Shown: in pieces, positions 8,897 through 16,354 of the stretch
Layout: every line of letters begins with the position of its first letter
Numbering within the stretch: position 1 is the first letter of the stretch
DNA from: Castellaniella sp049650445
GTDB lineage: Bacteria; Pseudomonadota; Gammaproteobacteria; Burkholderiales; Burkholderiaceae_B
NCBI RefSeq assembly: GCF_049650445.1
Contig: NZ_JBASAD010000036.1
Coordinates: 25,491-89,490, forward strand
DNA length: 64,000 bases
Reading direction: 5' to 3'
Position numbers and translations under genes: made by a program
Notes under the pieces: model-generated
What the model was told of the DNA's origin: nothing
What the model saw: the letters and a program-made list of their open reading frames with translations, nothing else
Databases searched by the model: none

Positions 8897-10168
8897 ATGC
8901 AGGCATACTACGATGCGCGCGAAACCCTGCCCGCCGACGAGCGCGAACGGCGGCTGTTCGAGCGCCTGCCCGCCGCCCTGGAGCGGGCCGGGGCGCGCGC
9001 GCCGGCCATCGCCCGGCAGCTCCAGGGGATCGACCCGGCAGCTCTGGGCTCGCGAGAGGCCCTGGCCCGCGTGCCGGTATTGCGCAAGAGCGAATTGCTG
9101 CAGACCCAGCATGCCGCCCGCATCGCCTGGGCCGACGGCACTGCCGAGGCCCAGCGCCTGCGCGTGTTCGGCGGCTTCTCGGCCGTCGGCTGGGGTGCGG
9201 CGCGGCGGGTGTATGCCTCGCCGGGGCCCATCTACGAACCCGAAGGCCCGCGCCCGGATTACTGGGGTTTTGCCCGCGCCCTGCATGCGGCGGGGGTGCG
9301 GGCCGGCATGCTGGTGCACAATGGTTTTTCCTATCATTTCACCCCGGCCGGTTCCATGATGGAGACCGCCGCACACGCGCTGGGCTGCACGGTGTTTCCG
9401 GGCGGCGTCGGGCAGACCGAACAACAGGTGCGTGCCATGGCGGACCTGGCGCCGCACGCCTACACCGGCACGCCCAGTTTTTTGCGCATCATCCTGGAAA
9501 AGGCCGACGAGATGGGGGTGGCGCTGCCCTCGCTGCAACGGGCGCTGTTTTCCGGCGAGGCTTACCCACCGTCCCTGCAGGCCTGGTTCAAGGGGCGCGG
9601 CATCCAGGGGTTCCAGGCCTATGGCAGTGCCGATCTGGGCATGGTGGCCTTCGAGACCCCTGCGCGCGAGGGCCTGGTCGTCAATGAGGACCTGATCCTG
9701 GAAATCGTCCGGCCCGGCACCGGTCAGCCCGTGCCCGAGGGCGAAGTCGGCGAACTGGTGGTCACGACCCTGAATGCGGACTATCCGCTGCTGCGCTTTG
9801 GCACCGGTGACCTGTCGGCCTTGATGCCGGGGGCCTCGCCCTGCGGACGGACCAATCGGCGTATCCGCGGCTGGCTGGGCCGGGCCGACCAGACGACCAA
9901 GGTGCGCGGCATGTTCGTGCACCCCGAGCAGATCGCCGCCGTGCTGGAACGGCATGCGGGGATCGGGCGCGCCCGCCTGGTGGTGTCGGGGGAAACAGGC
10001 CATGACGTCATGACCCTGCGGGTCGAGGCCGATGCCGCGCTCGATACCGAAGCCGTGGCCGCCACGGTGCGCGAGCAGACCAAGCTGCGGGCCGTGGTCG
10101 AGGTCGTGGCGCCCGGTAGCCTGCCCAACGACGGCAAGGTGATCGAGGACGCGCGGCGCTACGATTGA
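8897..10168 (+). CDS. PaaK-like (phenylacetate-CoA ligase family) adenylate-forming protein
   Basis: 423 residues resembling phenylacetate-CoA ligases of the COG1541 group. Late motifs are recognisable: QAYGSADLG (A5-like), RFGTGDLS (A7), GRADQTTKVRG followed by FVHPEQI (A8 hinge) and NDGKVIEDARR near the C-terminus (catalytic lysine region). The early P-loop SSGTTGKP of true PaaK is missing; the equivalent region reads VFGGFSAVGWGAARRVYASPGPIYEPEG. It ends the transporter operon, so a role in activating or handling the imported acid is likely, but the reaction is uncertain. The start could also be the ATG at 8897 or the out-of-frame one at 8892; only 8897 keeps this frame. Confidence 0.8.
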   Translation: MQAYYDARETLPADERERRLFERLPAALERAGARAPAIARQLQGIDPAALGSREALARVPVLRKSELLQTQHAARIAWADGTAEAQRLRVFGGFSAVGWGAARRVYASPGPIYEPEGPRPDYWGFARALHAAGVRAGMLVHNGFSYHFTPAGSMMETAAHALGCTVFPGGVGQTEQQVRAMADLAPHAYTGTPSFLRIILEKADEMGVALPSLQRALFSGEAYPPSLQAWFKGRGIQGFQAYGSADLGMVAFETPAREGLVVNEDLILEIVRPGTGQPVPEGEVGELVVTTLNADYPLLRFGTGDLSALMPGASPCGRTNRRIRGWLGRADQTTKVRGMFVHPEQIAAVLERHAGIGRARLVVSGETGHDVMTLRVEADAALDTEAVAATVREQTKLRAVVEVVAPGSLPNDGKVIEDARRYD

Positions 10169-10174
10169 AGCGCC

Positions 10175-10215
10175 CCCTCAGTTACTATGTTCAAATCCGT
10201 GAAGCAGACTGAGGG
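10175..10215 (+). promoter_or_regulatory. 5' leader inverted repeat overlapping a Shine-Dalgarno
   Basis: CCCTCAGT at 10175-10182 is exactly complementary to ACTGAGGG at 10208-10215, giving an 8-bp stem with a 25-nt loop. The right arm overlaps the GAGGGAGA ribosome-binding site (10211-10218) of the binding-protein gene that starts at 10226. In RNA this could mask the ribosome-binding site. Regulation is inferred; only the pairing is seen. Confidence 0.4.
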
Positions 10216-10225
10216 AGACTCTTCC

Positions 10226-11248
10226 ATGCGTGGATTCAAAACGATCGCCGGCCTGGCCGTCCTGCTGGGCGCCGGCATGCCCCTGGCCCAGGCCGATACC
10301 CTGTCCGTGGTGAAGGAACGCGGCGCCGTGCAGTGCGGTGTGACGACCGGGTTTGCCGGGTTTTCGGCGCCCGACACTCAGGGCGATTGGAAGGGCCTGG
10401 ACGTGGACATGTGCCGCGCCGTCGCCGCCGCCGTGCTGGGTGACGCGTCCAAGGTCAAGATCGTGCCTCTGAACGCGCAGCAGCGCTTCACCGCACTGCA
10501 GTCGGGCGAAATCGACGTGCTGGCGCGCAACACCACCGTGACGCAGTCGCGCGACACCGCGCTGGGCGCCATCCATGCCGCCATCAACTTCTATGATGGC
10601 CAGGGGTTCATGGTGCCCAAGTCCCTGGGCATCATGTCCGCTCGCGACCTGAACGGCGCTACGGTCTGCATGCAGACCGGCACGTCCAACGAACAGACCA
10701 TGGCCGACTGGGCGCGTGCCCACAAGGTGCAGTACAAGCCCGTCGTGATCGAACAGTTCAACGAGGTCGTCAACGCCTTCGCCGCTGGCCGCTGCGACGT
10801 GTTCACCACCGACGCCTCGGGCCTGGCCTCGATCCGCATCGCCAAGCTGACCAAGCCTGATGATTACGTGATCCTGCCGGAAATCATCTCCAAGGAACCC
10901 CTCGGCCCCTTCGTGCGCCAGGGCGACGACGCCTGGCTGAACATCGTCAAATGGAGCTTCCACGCCATGGCCGGCGCCGAAGAGCTCGGCCTGACCTCCG
11001 CCAACGTCGACGAGCAGGCGAAAAGCAGCACCGATCCCAACGTGCAGCGCCTGCTGGGTGTGACCGGCAGCGCCGGCAAGAACATGGGCCTGGACGAACA
11101 GTGGGCCTATCGTATCGTCAAGCAGGTCGGCAACTACGGTGAATCGTTCGACCGCAACGTGGGCATGGGCAGCCCGCTGCAGATTCAGCGCGGCCAGAAC
11201 GCCCTCTGGAAGGACGGCGGTCTGATGTATCCGCTGCCGATCCGGTAA
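10226..11248 (+). CDS. Amino-acid ABC transporter substrate-binding protein (AapJ/BztA-like, SBP family 3)
   Basis: A 340-residue periplasmic binding protein. It has a signal peptide (RGFKTIAGLAVLLGAGMPLAQA, cleavage before DTLSVV), then the SBP_bac_3 fold with LSVVKERGAVQCGV, GLDVDMCRAVAAAVLGD and QSGEIDVLARNTT. The length and the C-terminal WAYRIVKQVGNYGE region match general L-amino-acid binding proteins rather than the shorter (about 260) HisJ type. The ATG at 10226 follows GAGGGAGA; 13 further upstream codons are open but lack a better site. No AapQ/M/P permease or ATPase genes follow. A terminator comes directly after, so it is an orphan here and its transporter must be elsewhere. Confidence 0.88.
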   Translation: MRGFKTIAGLAVLLGAGMPLAQADTLSVVKERGAVQCGVTTGFAGFSAPDTQGDWKGLDVDMCRAVAAAVLGDASKVKIVPLNAQQRFTALQSGEIDVLARNTTVTQSRDTALGAIHAAINFYDGQGFMVPKSLGIMSARDLNGATVCMQTGTSNEQTMADWARAHKVQYKPVVIEQFNEVVNAFAAGRCDVFTTDASGLASIRIAKLTKPDDYVILPEIISKEPLGPFVRQGDDAWLNIVKWSFHAMAGAEELGLTSANVDEQAKSSTDPNVQRLLGVTGSAGKNMGLDEQWAYRIVKQVGNYGESFDRNVGMGSPLQIQRGQNALWKDGGLMYPLPIR

Positions 11249-11266
11249 ACCGGCGCTGCAATACAG

Positions 11267-11300
11267 AAACCCTGCCTCCGAAAAGGACGCAGGGTTTTTT
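11267..11300 (+). terminator. Rho-independent terminator
   Basis: AAACCCTGC (11267-11275) pairs perfectly with GCAGGGTTT (11289-11297) around a 13-nt loop, and the stem runs into TTTTTT. It lies 18 bp after the stop of the amino-acid binding protein and faces the leftward gene that ends at 11300. It is the clearest intrinsic terminator in the window. Confidence 0.88.
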
Positions 11301-11779
11301 CAAGTCCTTTTCCGATACACCAGACTGATCCGCGCAAAAGCCGCCTGCAGTTCCGGCGTACCGGCCTGGAAGGTCACGGGGCGGCCTTTTTGTACGAAGC
11401 ACACCAGTTTCTTCGAGGCGAGCAGGGGGATGAACTTGGTGGACTGGATCTCGGTCCAGGGCACCTCGCGGCGCGTGATCCAGGACTGGCGGATGCCCCA
11501 GTCGGAGACTTCGGTGACCGAAGTCCACATGTGGACGCTCATCCAGAGCAGGGCGCCGAAACACACCACGAGGCTGGCGATGACCGGCATGGGCAGGGCC
11601 TGTCCGGCCGCGAGTTGCAGCACGATGATCAGGCGCACGGCAATCACGGCCATGATGATCCAGGCGATGGCGGCGATCCAGCGCGGCCAGGCGCGGCCGC
11701 GCAAGGGCAGCGGCTCGATCTGGGCCATGAGGGCCTGGTGTTCCTCGGGGGAGGGGCGGCCGAAGGGGGATAGATTCAT
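11300..11779 (-). CDS. Small two-helix membrane protein with a PH-like tail, unknown function
   Basis: 159 residues with two strong membrane helices (about 34-56 and 65-87) and then a soluble beta-rich C-terminus (VTEVSDWGIRQSWITRREVPWTEIQSTKFIP...). That order and the 'D.GI.......R.VPW.EI' rhythm resemble bacterial PH/YcxB-like membrane proteins. I do not recognise a specific family name. It lies 57 bp downstream of the HMG-CoA lyase gene on the same strand and may share its transcript. Confidence 0.7.
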   Translation of the reverse strand: MNLSPFGRPSPEEHQALMAQIEPLPLRGRAWPRWIAAIAWIIMAVIAVRLIIVLQLAAGQALPMPVIASLVVCFGALLWMSVHMWTSVTEVSDWGIRQSWITRREVPWTEIQSTKFIPLLASKKLVCFVQKGRPVTFQAGTPELQAAFARISLVYRKRT

Positions 11780-11836
11780 GCGAAAGGCTCGGTTCGGGCA
11801 CCCCGGCCGGGCCGGGGCATGGCGGGGCGGGATGCG

Positions 11837-12748
11837 TCAGGCTTTCTTCAGTGCCAGGGCGCGGCCTGCGCGGCTGGAGGTGGGGCGGCCGATGCGTTCG
11901 GAGATCCACTGGCCGATATCCACGACGGCGTCCAGGTCCACCCCCGTGTGCAGTCCCTGGCCGTGCAGCAGGTAGAGTACGTCTTCCGTGGCGACGTTGC
12001 CGGTGGCGCCCTTGGCGTAAGGGCAGCCGCCCAGCCCGGCGACCGAACTGTGGAAGATGCGCACGCCGCAGTCCAGCGCCGACAGGATGTTGGCCAGGGC
12101 CTGGCCGTAGGTGTCATGGAAATGCCCCGAGACCCGGGTGCCCAGGTCGGCGACCTGGCCGACGGCGCGCAGCACACGTCCGACCTGGGCGGCCGTGCCC
12201 ACGCCGATGGTGTCGGCCACGTCGATCTCGTCGCAGCCCAGGCGCAGAAAACGTTCGGCCACATCGACCACGGCGGCCACCGGGGTCTCGCCCTGGTAGG
12301 GGCAGCCCAGCGCACAACTGATGCTGCCGCGCAGGCGCAGCCCGGCCGCTTTGGCGGCGGCGGCCACGGGTTCGAAACGAGCGATGGATTCGGCGATGGA
12401 GCAGTTGATGTTGCGCTGGGAGAAGGCCTCGCTGGCGGCGCCGAAGATCACGACCTCGTCGGCGCGGGCGGCCAGAGCGCCCTCGAAGCCCCGCAGATTG
12501 GGCACCAGGGCGGAATAGAGGGTGTCCGCGTGGCGGGTGATGCCGGCCATGACTTCCGCGCCGTCGGCCATCTGCGGCACCCATTTCGGGGAGACGAAGG
12601 ATGCGGACTCCACATTGGCGAAGCCGGCGGCTGCCAGACGGTCGACGAGTTCGATCTTGATGGCGGTATCGACGAACTGCTTTTCATTCTGCAGGCCGTC
12701 TCGCGGTCCGACTTCGACGATCTTGATGTGTTCGGCCATGGCGGTCAT
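11837..12748 (-). CDS. mvaB: Hydroxymethylglutaryl-CoA lyase
   Basis: Cleaves HMG-CoA to acetoacetate and acetyl-CoA, the last step of leucine degradation. The 303-residue TIM-barrel enzyme shows EVGPRDGLQNE near the N-terminus, the metal-binding HFHDTYGQA and the lyase signature GLGGCPYAKGATGN with the catalytic cysteine. There are two possible starts (12748 and the ATG three codons later); neither has a strong ribosome-binding site. No other leucine-degradation genes (liuABC) adjoin it, which is unusual because they are often clustered. Confidence 0.92.
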   Translation of the reverse strand: MTAMAEHIKIVEVGPRDGLQNEKQFVDTAIKIELVDRLAAAGFANVESASFVSPKWVPQMADGAEVMAGITRHADTLYSALVPNLRGFEGALAARADEVVIFGAASEAFSQRNINCSIAESIARFEPVAAAAKAAGLRLRGSISCALGCPYQGETPVAAVVDVAERFLRLGCDEIDVADTIGVGTAAQVGRVLRAVGQVADLGTRVSGHFHDTYGQALANILSALDCGVRIFHSSVAGLGGCPYAKGATGNVATEDVLYLLHGQGLHTGVDLDAVVDIGQWISERIGRPTSSRAGRALALKKA

Positions 12749-12807
12749 CCGGTGGGAAGGCTCAATTGGGGGAAGGAATCATCATAGCGCAGCCGGACTG
12801 AGATCCC

Positions 12808-13968
12808 TCAGGCGCTGCGCCGGTAACGGCCATCGGCGCAGCGTTCGATCCGTCCGGTGATTTCCAGCAGCGTCAGCCGGCCCATCAAGCGGTCGAGGGA
12901 CCAGCCCAGGTCCGCCAGCAAGGTATCGAGGGCAATCGGGTCGAGGCCGAGCCGCCGCAGCAGGGCGGCATCATCCGGGTCGGTGTCCGCGTCAGAGGGC
13001 GCGTCGGCATCGGGATCGGCCAAGGGGGCTGCCGCCAAGGAGGGCGGCACCGGCATGCCCGGCAGTTCGCCTTGCCGGAGTTCCTCGATGATGTCCTGTC
13101 CGGACTCGACCAGCTTGGCGCCCTGGCGGATCAGGGCATGGCAGCCGCGTGACAGGGGGGAATGGATGGAACCGGGGATGGCGAAGACCTCGCGCCCCAG
13201 TTCGCCCGCCAGCCGGGCGGTGATCAGCGAACCGCTGCGTGTGGCGGCTTCGACCACCAGCACGCCCTGGCTCAGGGCGGCGACGATGCGGTTGCGCTGC
13301 GGGAAATGGAAGGGCAGTCCGGGCGTTCCCAGGGGGAATTCCGACAGCAGCAGGCCGTGGGTGGCGATGCGGTGGGCCAGGGCATGATGGCTGGATGGAT
13401 AGACCCGGTCGATGCCGGTGCCCAGGACGGCCAGGGTGCCCCCGCCTGCTTCGCCCGCGTCCAGGGCGCCGTCGTGGGCCGCGCCGTCGATGCCGCTGGC
13501 CAGGCCGCTGACCACGCACCAGCCCTGCTGCGCCAGGTGGCGTGCAAAGGCATGGGCGTTGCGTTCGCCGTCCGCCGTGGCATGGCGTGCGCCGACGATG
13601 GCCAGCATGGGCCGGGTCAGGATGTCCAGCCGGCCGTGGGCGTACAGGATCGGCGGCGGGTCGGTCAGCGCGTACAGCGCACGTGGATAGTGAGGGTCGG
13701 CCAGGGTCAGCAGGTGGTGGCCGTCGGCCCGCAGCCATTCCAGTGCCTGGTCGATGGCAGCCTGGGTTTCCGGTGCGGGCGCCTGGCGCAGGCGTGCCGC
13801 CAATGCCGGGTCCAGGTAGCGGGCCAGGTTGCTGGTGGTGGCCTCGACGATGTGCTGCGGCAGGCCAAAGACCGACAGCAGCAGGCGGATCCGGGCCGCG
13901 CCCAGATCGGGCTCCAGGCTCAGGCGGATCCAGGCGCGCAGTTCGGTTTCAGAGGCATTCAGGGGCAT
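12808..13968 (-). CDS. dprA: DNA processing protein DprA
   Basis: The 386-residue DprA/Smf family protein loads RecA onto single-stranded DNA during natural transformation. A SAM-like N-terminal region precedes the Rossmann-fold core (IVGARHATADGERNAHAFA, then VVSGLASGIDGAAHDGAL, GTGIDRVYPSSH, and EAATRSGSLITARLAGELGREVFAIPG). A C-terminal winged-helix DML1-like domain (about residues 330-380) follows an Asp/Ala-rich linker. Together with the comF gene at 23.3 kb it hints at competence potential. It is transcribed divergently from def across 179 bp. Confidence 0.93.
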   Translation of the reverse strand: MPLNASETELRAWIRLSLEPDLGAARIRLLLSVFGLPQHIVEATTSNLARYLDPALAARLRQAPAPETQAAIDQALEWLRADGHHLLTLADPHYPRALYALTDPPPILYAHGRLDILTRPMLAIVGARHATADGERNAHAFARHLAQQGWCVVSGLASGIDGAAHDGALDAGEAGGGTLAVLGTGIDRVYPSSHHALAHRIATHGLLLSEFPLGTPGLPFHFPQRNRIVAALSQGVLVVEAATRSGSLITARLAGELGREVFAIPGSIHSPLSRGCHALIRQGAKLVESGQDIIEELRQGELPGMPVPPSLAAAPLADPDADAPSDADTDPDDAALLRRLGLDPIALDTLLADLGWSLDRLMGRLTLLEITGRIERCADGRYRRSA

Positions 13969-14147
13969 CGGGTCGGTCGGGTTGAAGCGGGGCGTTCAGG
14001 TCGGGGGATCGCGCCAGTGTGCCACGAATGTGGGCCGGACTTGCGGCGGGCGGGATGTTCCTGTCCCGCCTCAGGTCACGCATCCTGTCGTGCATTGGAG
14101 GTACCTGATTTATGATGGAGCTTTGGCATCATCGTCACGGTTTTCTC
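13969..14147. promoter_or_regulatory. Divergent dprA/def intergenic region
   Basis: 179 bp holding the promoters for dprA (leftward) and def-fmt (rightward). A TATGAT hexamer at 14111-14116, 31 bp before the def ATG at 14148, is a possible -10, but no matching -35 is evident. A 7-bp GC stem (GGCGGGA 14049-14055 with TCCCGCC 14064-14070) is present. No small gene was found here. Confidence 0.3.
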
Positions 14148-14672
14148 ATGGCCCTGCTTCCCATTCTCAAATACCCGGATCCCCGGCTGCACACGGTCGC
14201 CGCGCCGGTCCAGCAGGTGGACGACCGCATCCGCCAATTGGTGCGCGACATGGCGGAAACCATGTACGCGGCGCCCGGCGTCGGTCTGGCTGCGACCCAG
14301 GTGGACGTCCACGAGCGCATCGTGGTCATCGATGTCTCAGAGGACGGCAACGACCTGCACGTGCTGATCAACCCCGAAATCACCTGGAAGAGCGAAGAAC
14401 GCCAGGTCTACGAGGAAGGCTGCCTGTCGGTGCCCGGCGTCTACGACGAGGTCGAACGCTCCGCCCGCATCCACGTGCGCGCGCTGGACGAGCGCGGCGA
14501 ACCCTACGAATTCGATGCCGAGGGTCTGCTGGCCGTGTGCGTGCAGCACGAACTCGATCACCTGCTGGGCAAGGTCTTCGTCGAATACCTGTCCGTCCTC
14601 AAGCAGAACCGTATCCGCACGCGCTTGCGCAAGCAGCAGCGCGAATCTCAGCGTGAATCCGCCGGGGCTTGA
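14148..14672 (+). CDS. def: Peptide deformylase
   Basis: Fe(II) enzyme that removes the N-formyl group from nascent proteins. The 174-residue protein carries all three catalytic motifs: GVGLAATQ (about 44), EGCLSVP with the metal-ligand cysteine (about 90) and QHELDH with the two ligand histidines and the catalytic glutamate (about 133). The frame is open 12 codons further up, but MALLPILKYPDPRL from the ATG at 14148 is the normal family start. Its TGA touches the ATG of fmt with no gap, so the two are translationally linked. Confidence 0.96.
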   Translation: MALLPILKYPDPRLHTVAAPVQQVDDRIRQLVRDMAETMYAAPGVGLAATQVDVHERIVVIDVSEDGNDLHVLINPEITWKSEERQVYEEGCLSVPGVYDEVERSARIHVRALDERGEPYEFDAEGLLAVCVQHELDHLLGKVFVEYLSVLKQNRIRTRLRKQQRESQRESAGA

Positions 14673-15617
14673 ATGCGGATCGCCTTTGCGGGAACCCCGG
14701 AATTCGCCCGGCAGGCGCTGGACGCGTTGATCGCGGCCGGGCATCAGGTCGTCTGCGTGCTGACTCAGCCGGATCGCCCTTCGGGGCGCGGCATGAAGCT
14801 CGTACCCAGCCCGGTCAAGCAGGCAGCCCTCGATGCCGATATCCCGGTGTTGCAGCCGCGCAGCCTGCGGCTGGACGGCAAATACCCGGAAGACGCCCGG
14901 GCGGCTGAGACTGCGCTGCGGGACCTGACGCCGGAGGTCATGGTGGTGGCGGCCTACGGGCTGATCCTGCCCCAGTGGGTGCTGGACCTGCCGCGTCACG
15001 GATGTCTGAACATCCACGCCAGCCTGCTGCCGCGCTGGCGCGGGGCGGCGCCCATACAGCGCGCGATCGAGGCGGGCGATGCGGCCAGCGGCGTGACCAT
15101 CATGCAGATGGACGCGGGCCTGGACACGGGCGGCATGCTGCACCGGGTGGAACGCCCTCTGGCGGCGGACGAGACCGGCGCCAGCCTGCACGATGGACTG
15201 GCGGCCGACGGCGCCCGCGCCATCGTCGACGTTCTGGTCCGGCTGGAAGCCGGGGATGTACCGACGCCGGTCCCCCAGCCGGAGGCGGGCGTGTGCTATG
15301 CGGACAAGCTGCTGAAGTCCGAATCGGCGCTGGATTTTTTCCGCCCCGCAGCGGAACTGGCGCGTCGGGTGCGGGCTTTCGACCCCTTTCCCGGCACGAC
15401 AATGGCGCTGCCCGGCTTCGATCAGCCGGTGAAGGTCTGGGGCGCCCAGGCCATGCCGGCCGGGGCTGCGACGCCGGCCCCTGGTGTGATCGTGGGCATG
15501 GGGCCGGATGGCATCGACGTGGCGACGGCAGACGGCGTGCTGCGTGTGACGGCGCTGCAAAAGCCCGGCGGGCGGCGTCAGCCGGTGGCTGAATTCATGC
15601 GTTCGTATCGCGGATAG
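14673..15617 (+). CDS. fmt: Methionyl-tRNA formyltransferase
   Basis: Formylates initiator Met-tRNA using 10-formyl-tetrahydrofolate. 314 residues, the normal length. The N-terminal formyl transferase domain begins RIAFAGTPEFARQAL and holds the signature HASLLPRWRGAAPIQRAI; the C-terminal OB-like domain binds tRNA. It forms an operon with def, whose product removes the same formyl group. It converges with ntrX across 14 bp. Confidence 0.96.
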   Translation: MRIAFAGTPEFARQALDALIAAGHQVVCVLTQPDRPSGRGMKLVPSPVKQAALDADIPVLQPRSLRLDGKYPEDARAAETALRDLTPEVMVVAAYGLILPQWVLDLPRHGCLNIHASLLPRWRGAAPIQRAIEAGDAASGVTIMQMDAGLDTGGMLHRVERPLAADETGASLHDGLAADGARAIVDVLVRLEAGDVPTPVPQPEAGVCYADKLLKSESALDFFRPAAELARRVRAFDPFPGTTMALPGFDQPVKVWGAQAMPAGAATPAPGVIVGMGPDGIDVATADGVLRVTALQKPGGRRQPVAEFMRSYRG

Positions 15618-15631
15618 CGATAGCCCGCCGT

Positions 15632-16348
15632 TCAGCTTCCGGACGGTTTCTTGCGCGACGTATCGATGCCGAGCTGTTTCAGCTTGCGGTACAGGTGGGT
15701 GCGTTCCAGGCCGGTGCGCTCGGACACCCGCGTCATGCTGTGATTTTCGTGCAGCAGGTGGTATTCGAAATAGATCCGTTCGAATTCGTCACGGGCCTCG
15801 CGCAGGGGCTGGTTCAGTGAGATCCGCCCCAGGTGCGAATCGTCGTGGACGGGGGCGGCAGCGGGCACCACGCCTGCGGGCTGTACGGCGGCGGGGCCGC
15901 CTGCCAGTGCAGGCGGCTGGGTGAAGATCGGATCGGCAGACGCCACCGGGCGTTCGGTGCGGCTGCGCATCGAGGCCGGGATCACCGGGCGTGCCAGGCC
16001 GGCGGCGACGGTCTTCAGCAGCTTTTGCAGCGTGATGGGTTTTTCCAGGAAATCGACGGCACCGATGCGGGTGGCCTCGACGGCGGTGTCCACGGTGGCG
16101 TGGCCGCTCATCATGATGACGGGCATGTTCAGCAGCCCCTGGCTGGACCATTCCTTGAGCAGGCTGACGCCGTCGATGTCGGGCATCCAGATGTCCAGCA
16201 GTACCAGATCGGGACGTTGGCGGAGACGGGATTCACGGGCCTGCGCCGCATTTTCCGCGAGTTCGACCGTGTGGCCTTCGTCGTAGAGAATTTCGGACAA
16301 CAGTTCGCGGATGCCGATTTCGTCATCCACCACCAGAATTCTGGCCAT
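15632..16348 (-). CDS. ntrX: NtrX-like response regulator lacking the AAA+ domain
   Basis: A 238-residue regulator with an N-terminal receiver (VVDDEIGIRELLSEIL; phosphorylatable Asp in LVLLDIWMP near residue 51; conserved Lys in FLEKPITL) and a C-terminal Fis-type helix-turn-helix (MTRVSERTGLERTHLYRKLKQLGI). The two are joined by an Ala/Pro-rich linker of about 60 residues. Full-length NtrX/NtrC proteins (about 450 residues) carry a central sigma54-activating AAA+ ATPase domain; none is present here and the frame is intact, so this is a real short form rather than a frameshift. It is paired with the NtrY-like kinase 6 bp upstream. Confidence 0.88.
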   Translation of the reverse strand: MARILVVDDEIGIRELLSEILYDEGHTVELAENAAQARESRLRQRPDLVLLDIWMPDIDGVSLLKEWSSQGLLNMPVIMMSGHATVDTAVEATRIGAVDFLEKPITLQKLLKTVAAGLARPVIPASMRSRTERPVASADPIFTQPPALAGGPAAVQPAGVVPAAAPVHDDSHLGRISLNQPLREARDEFERIYFEYHLLHENHSMTRVSERTGLERTHLYRKLKQLGIDTSRKKPSGS

Positions 16349-16354
16349 ATCACC

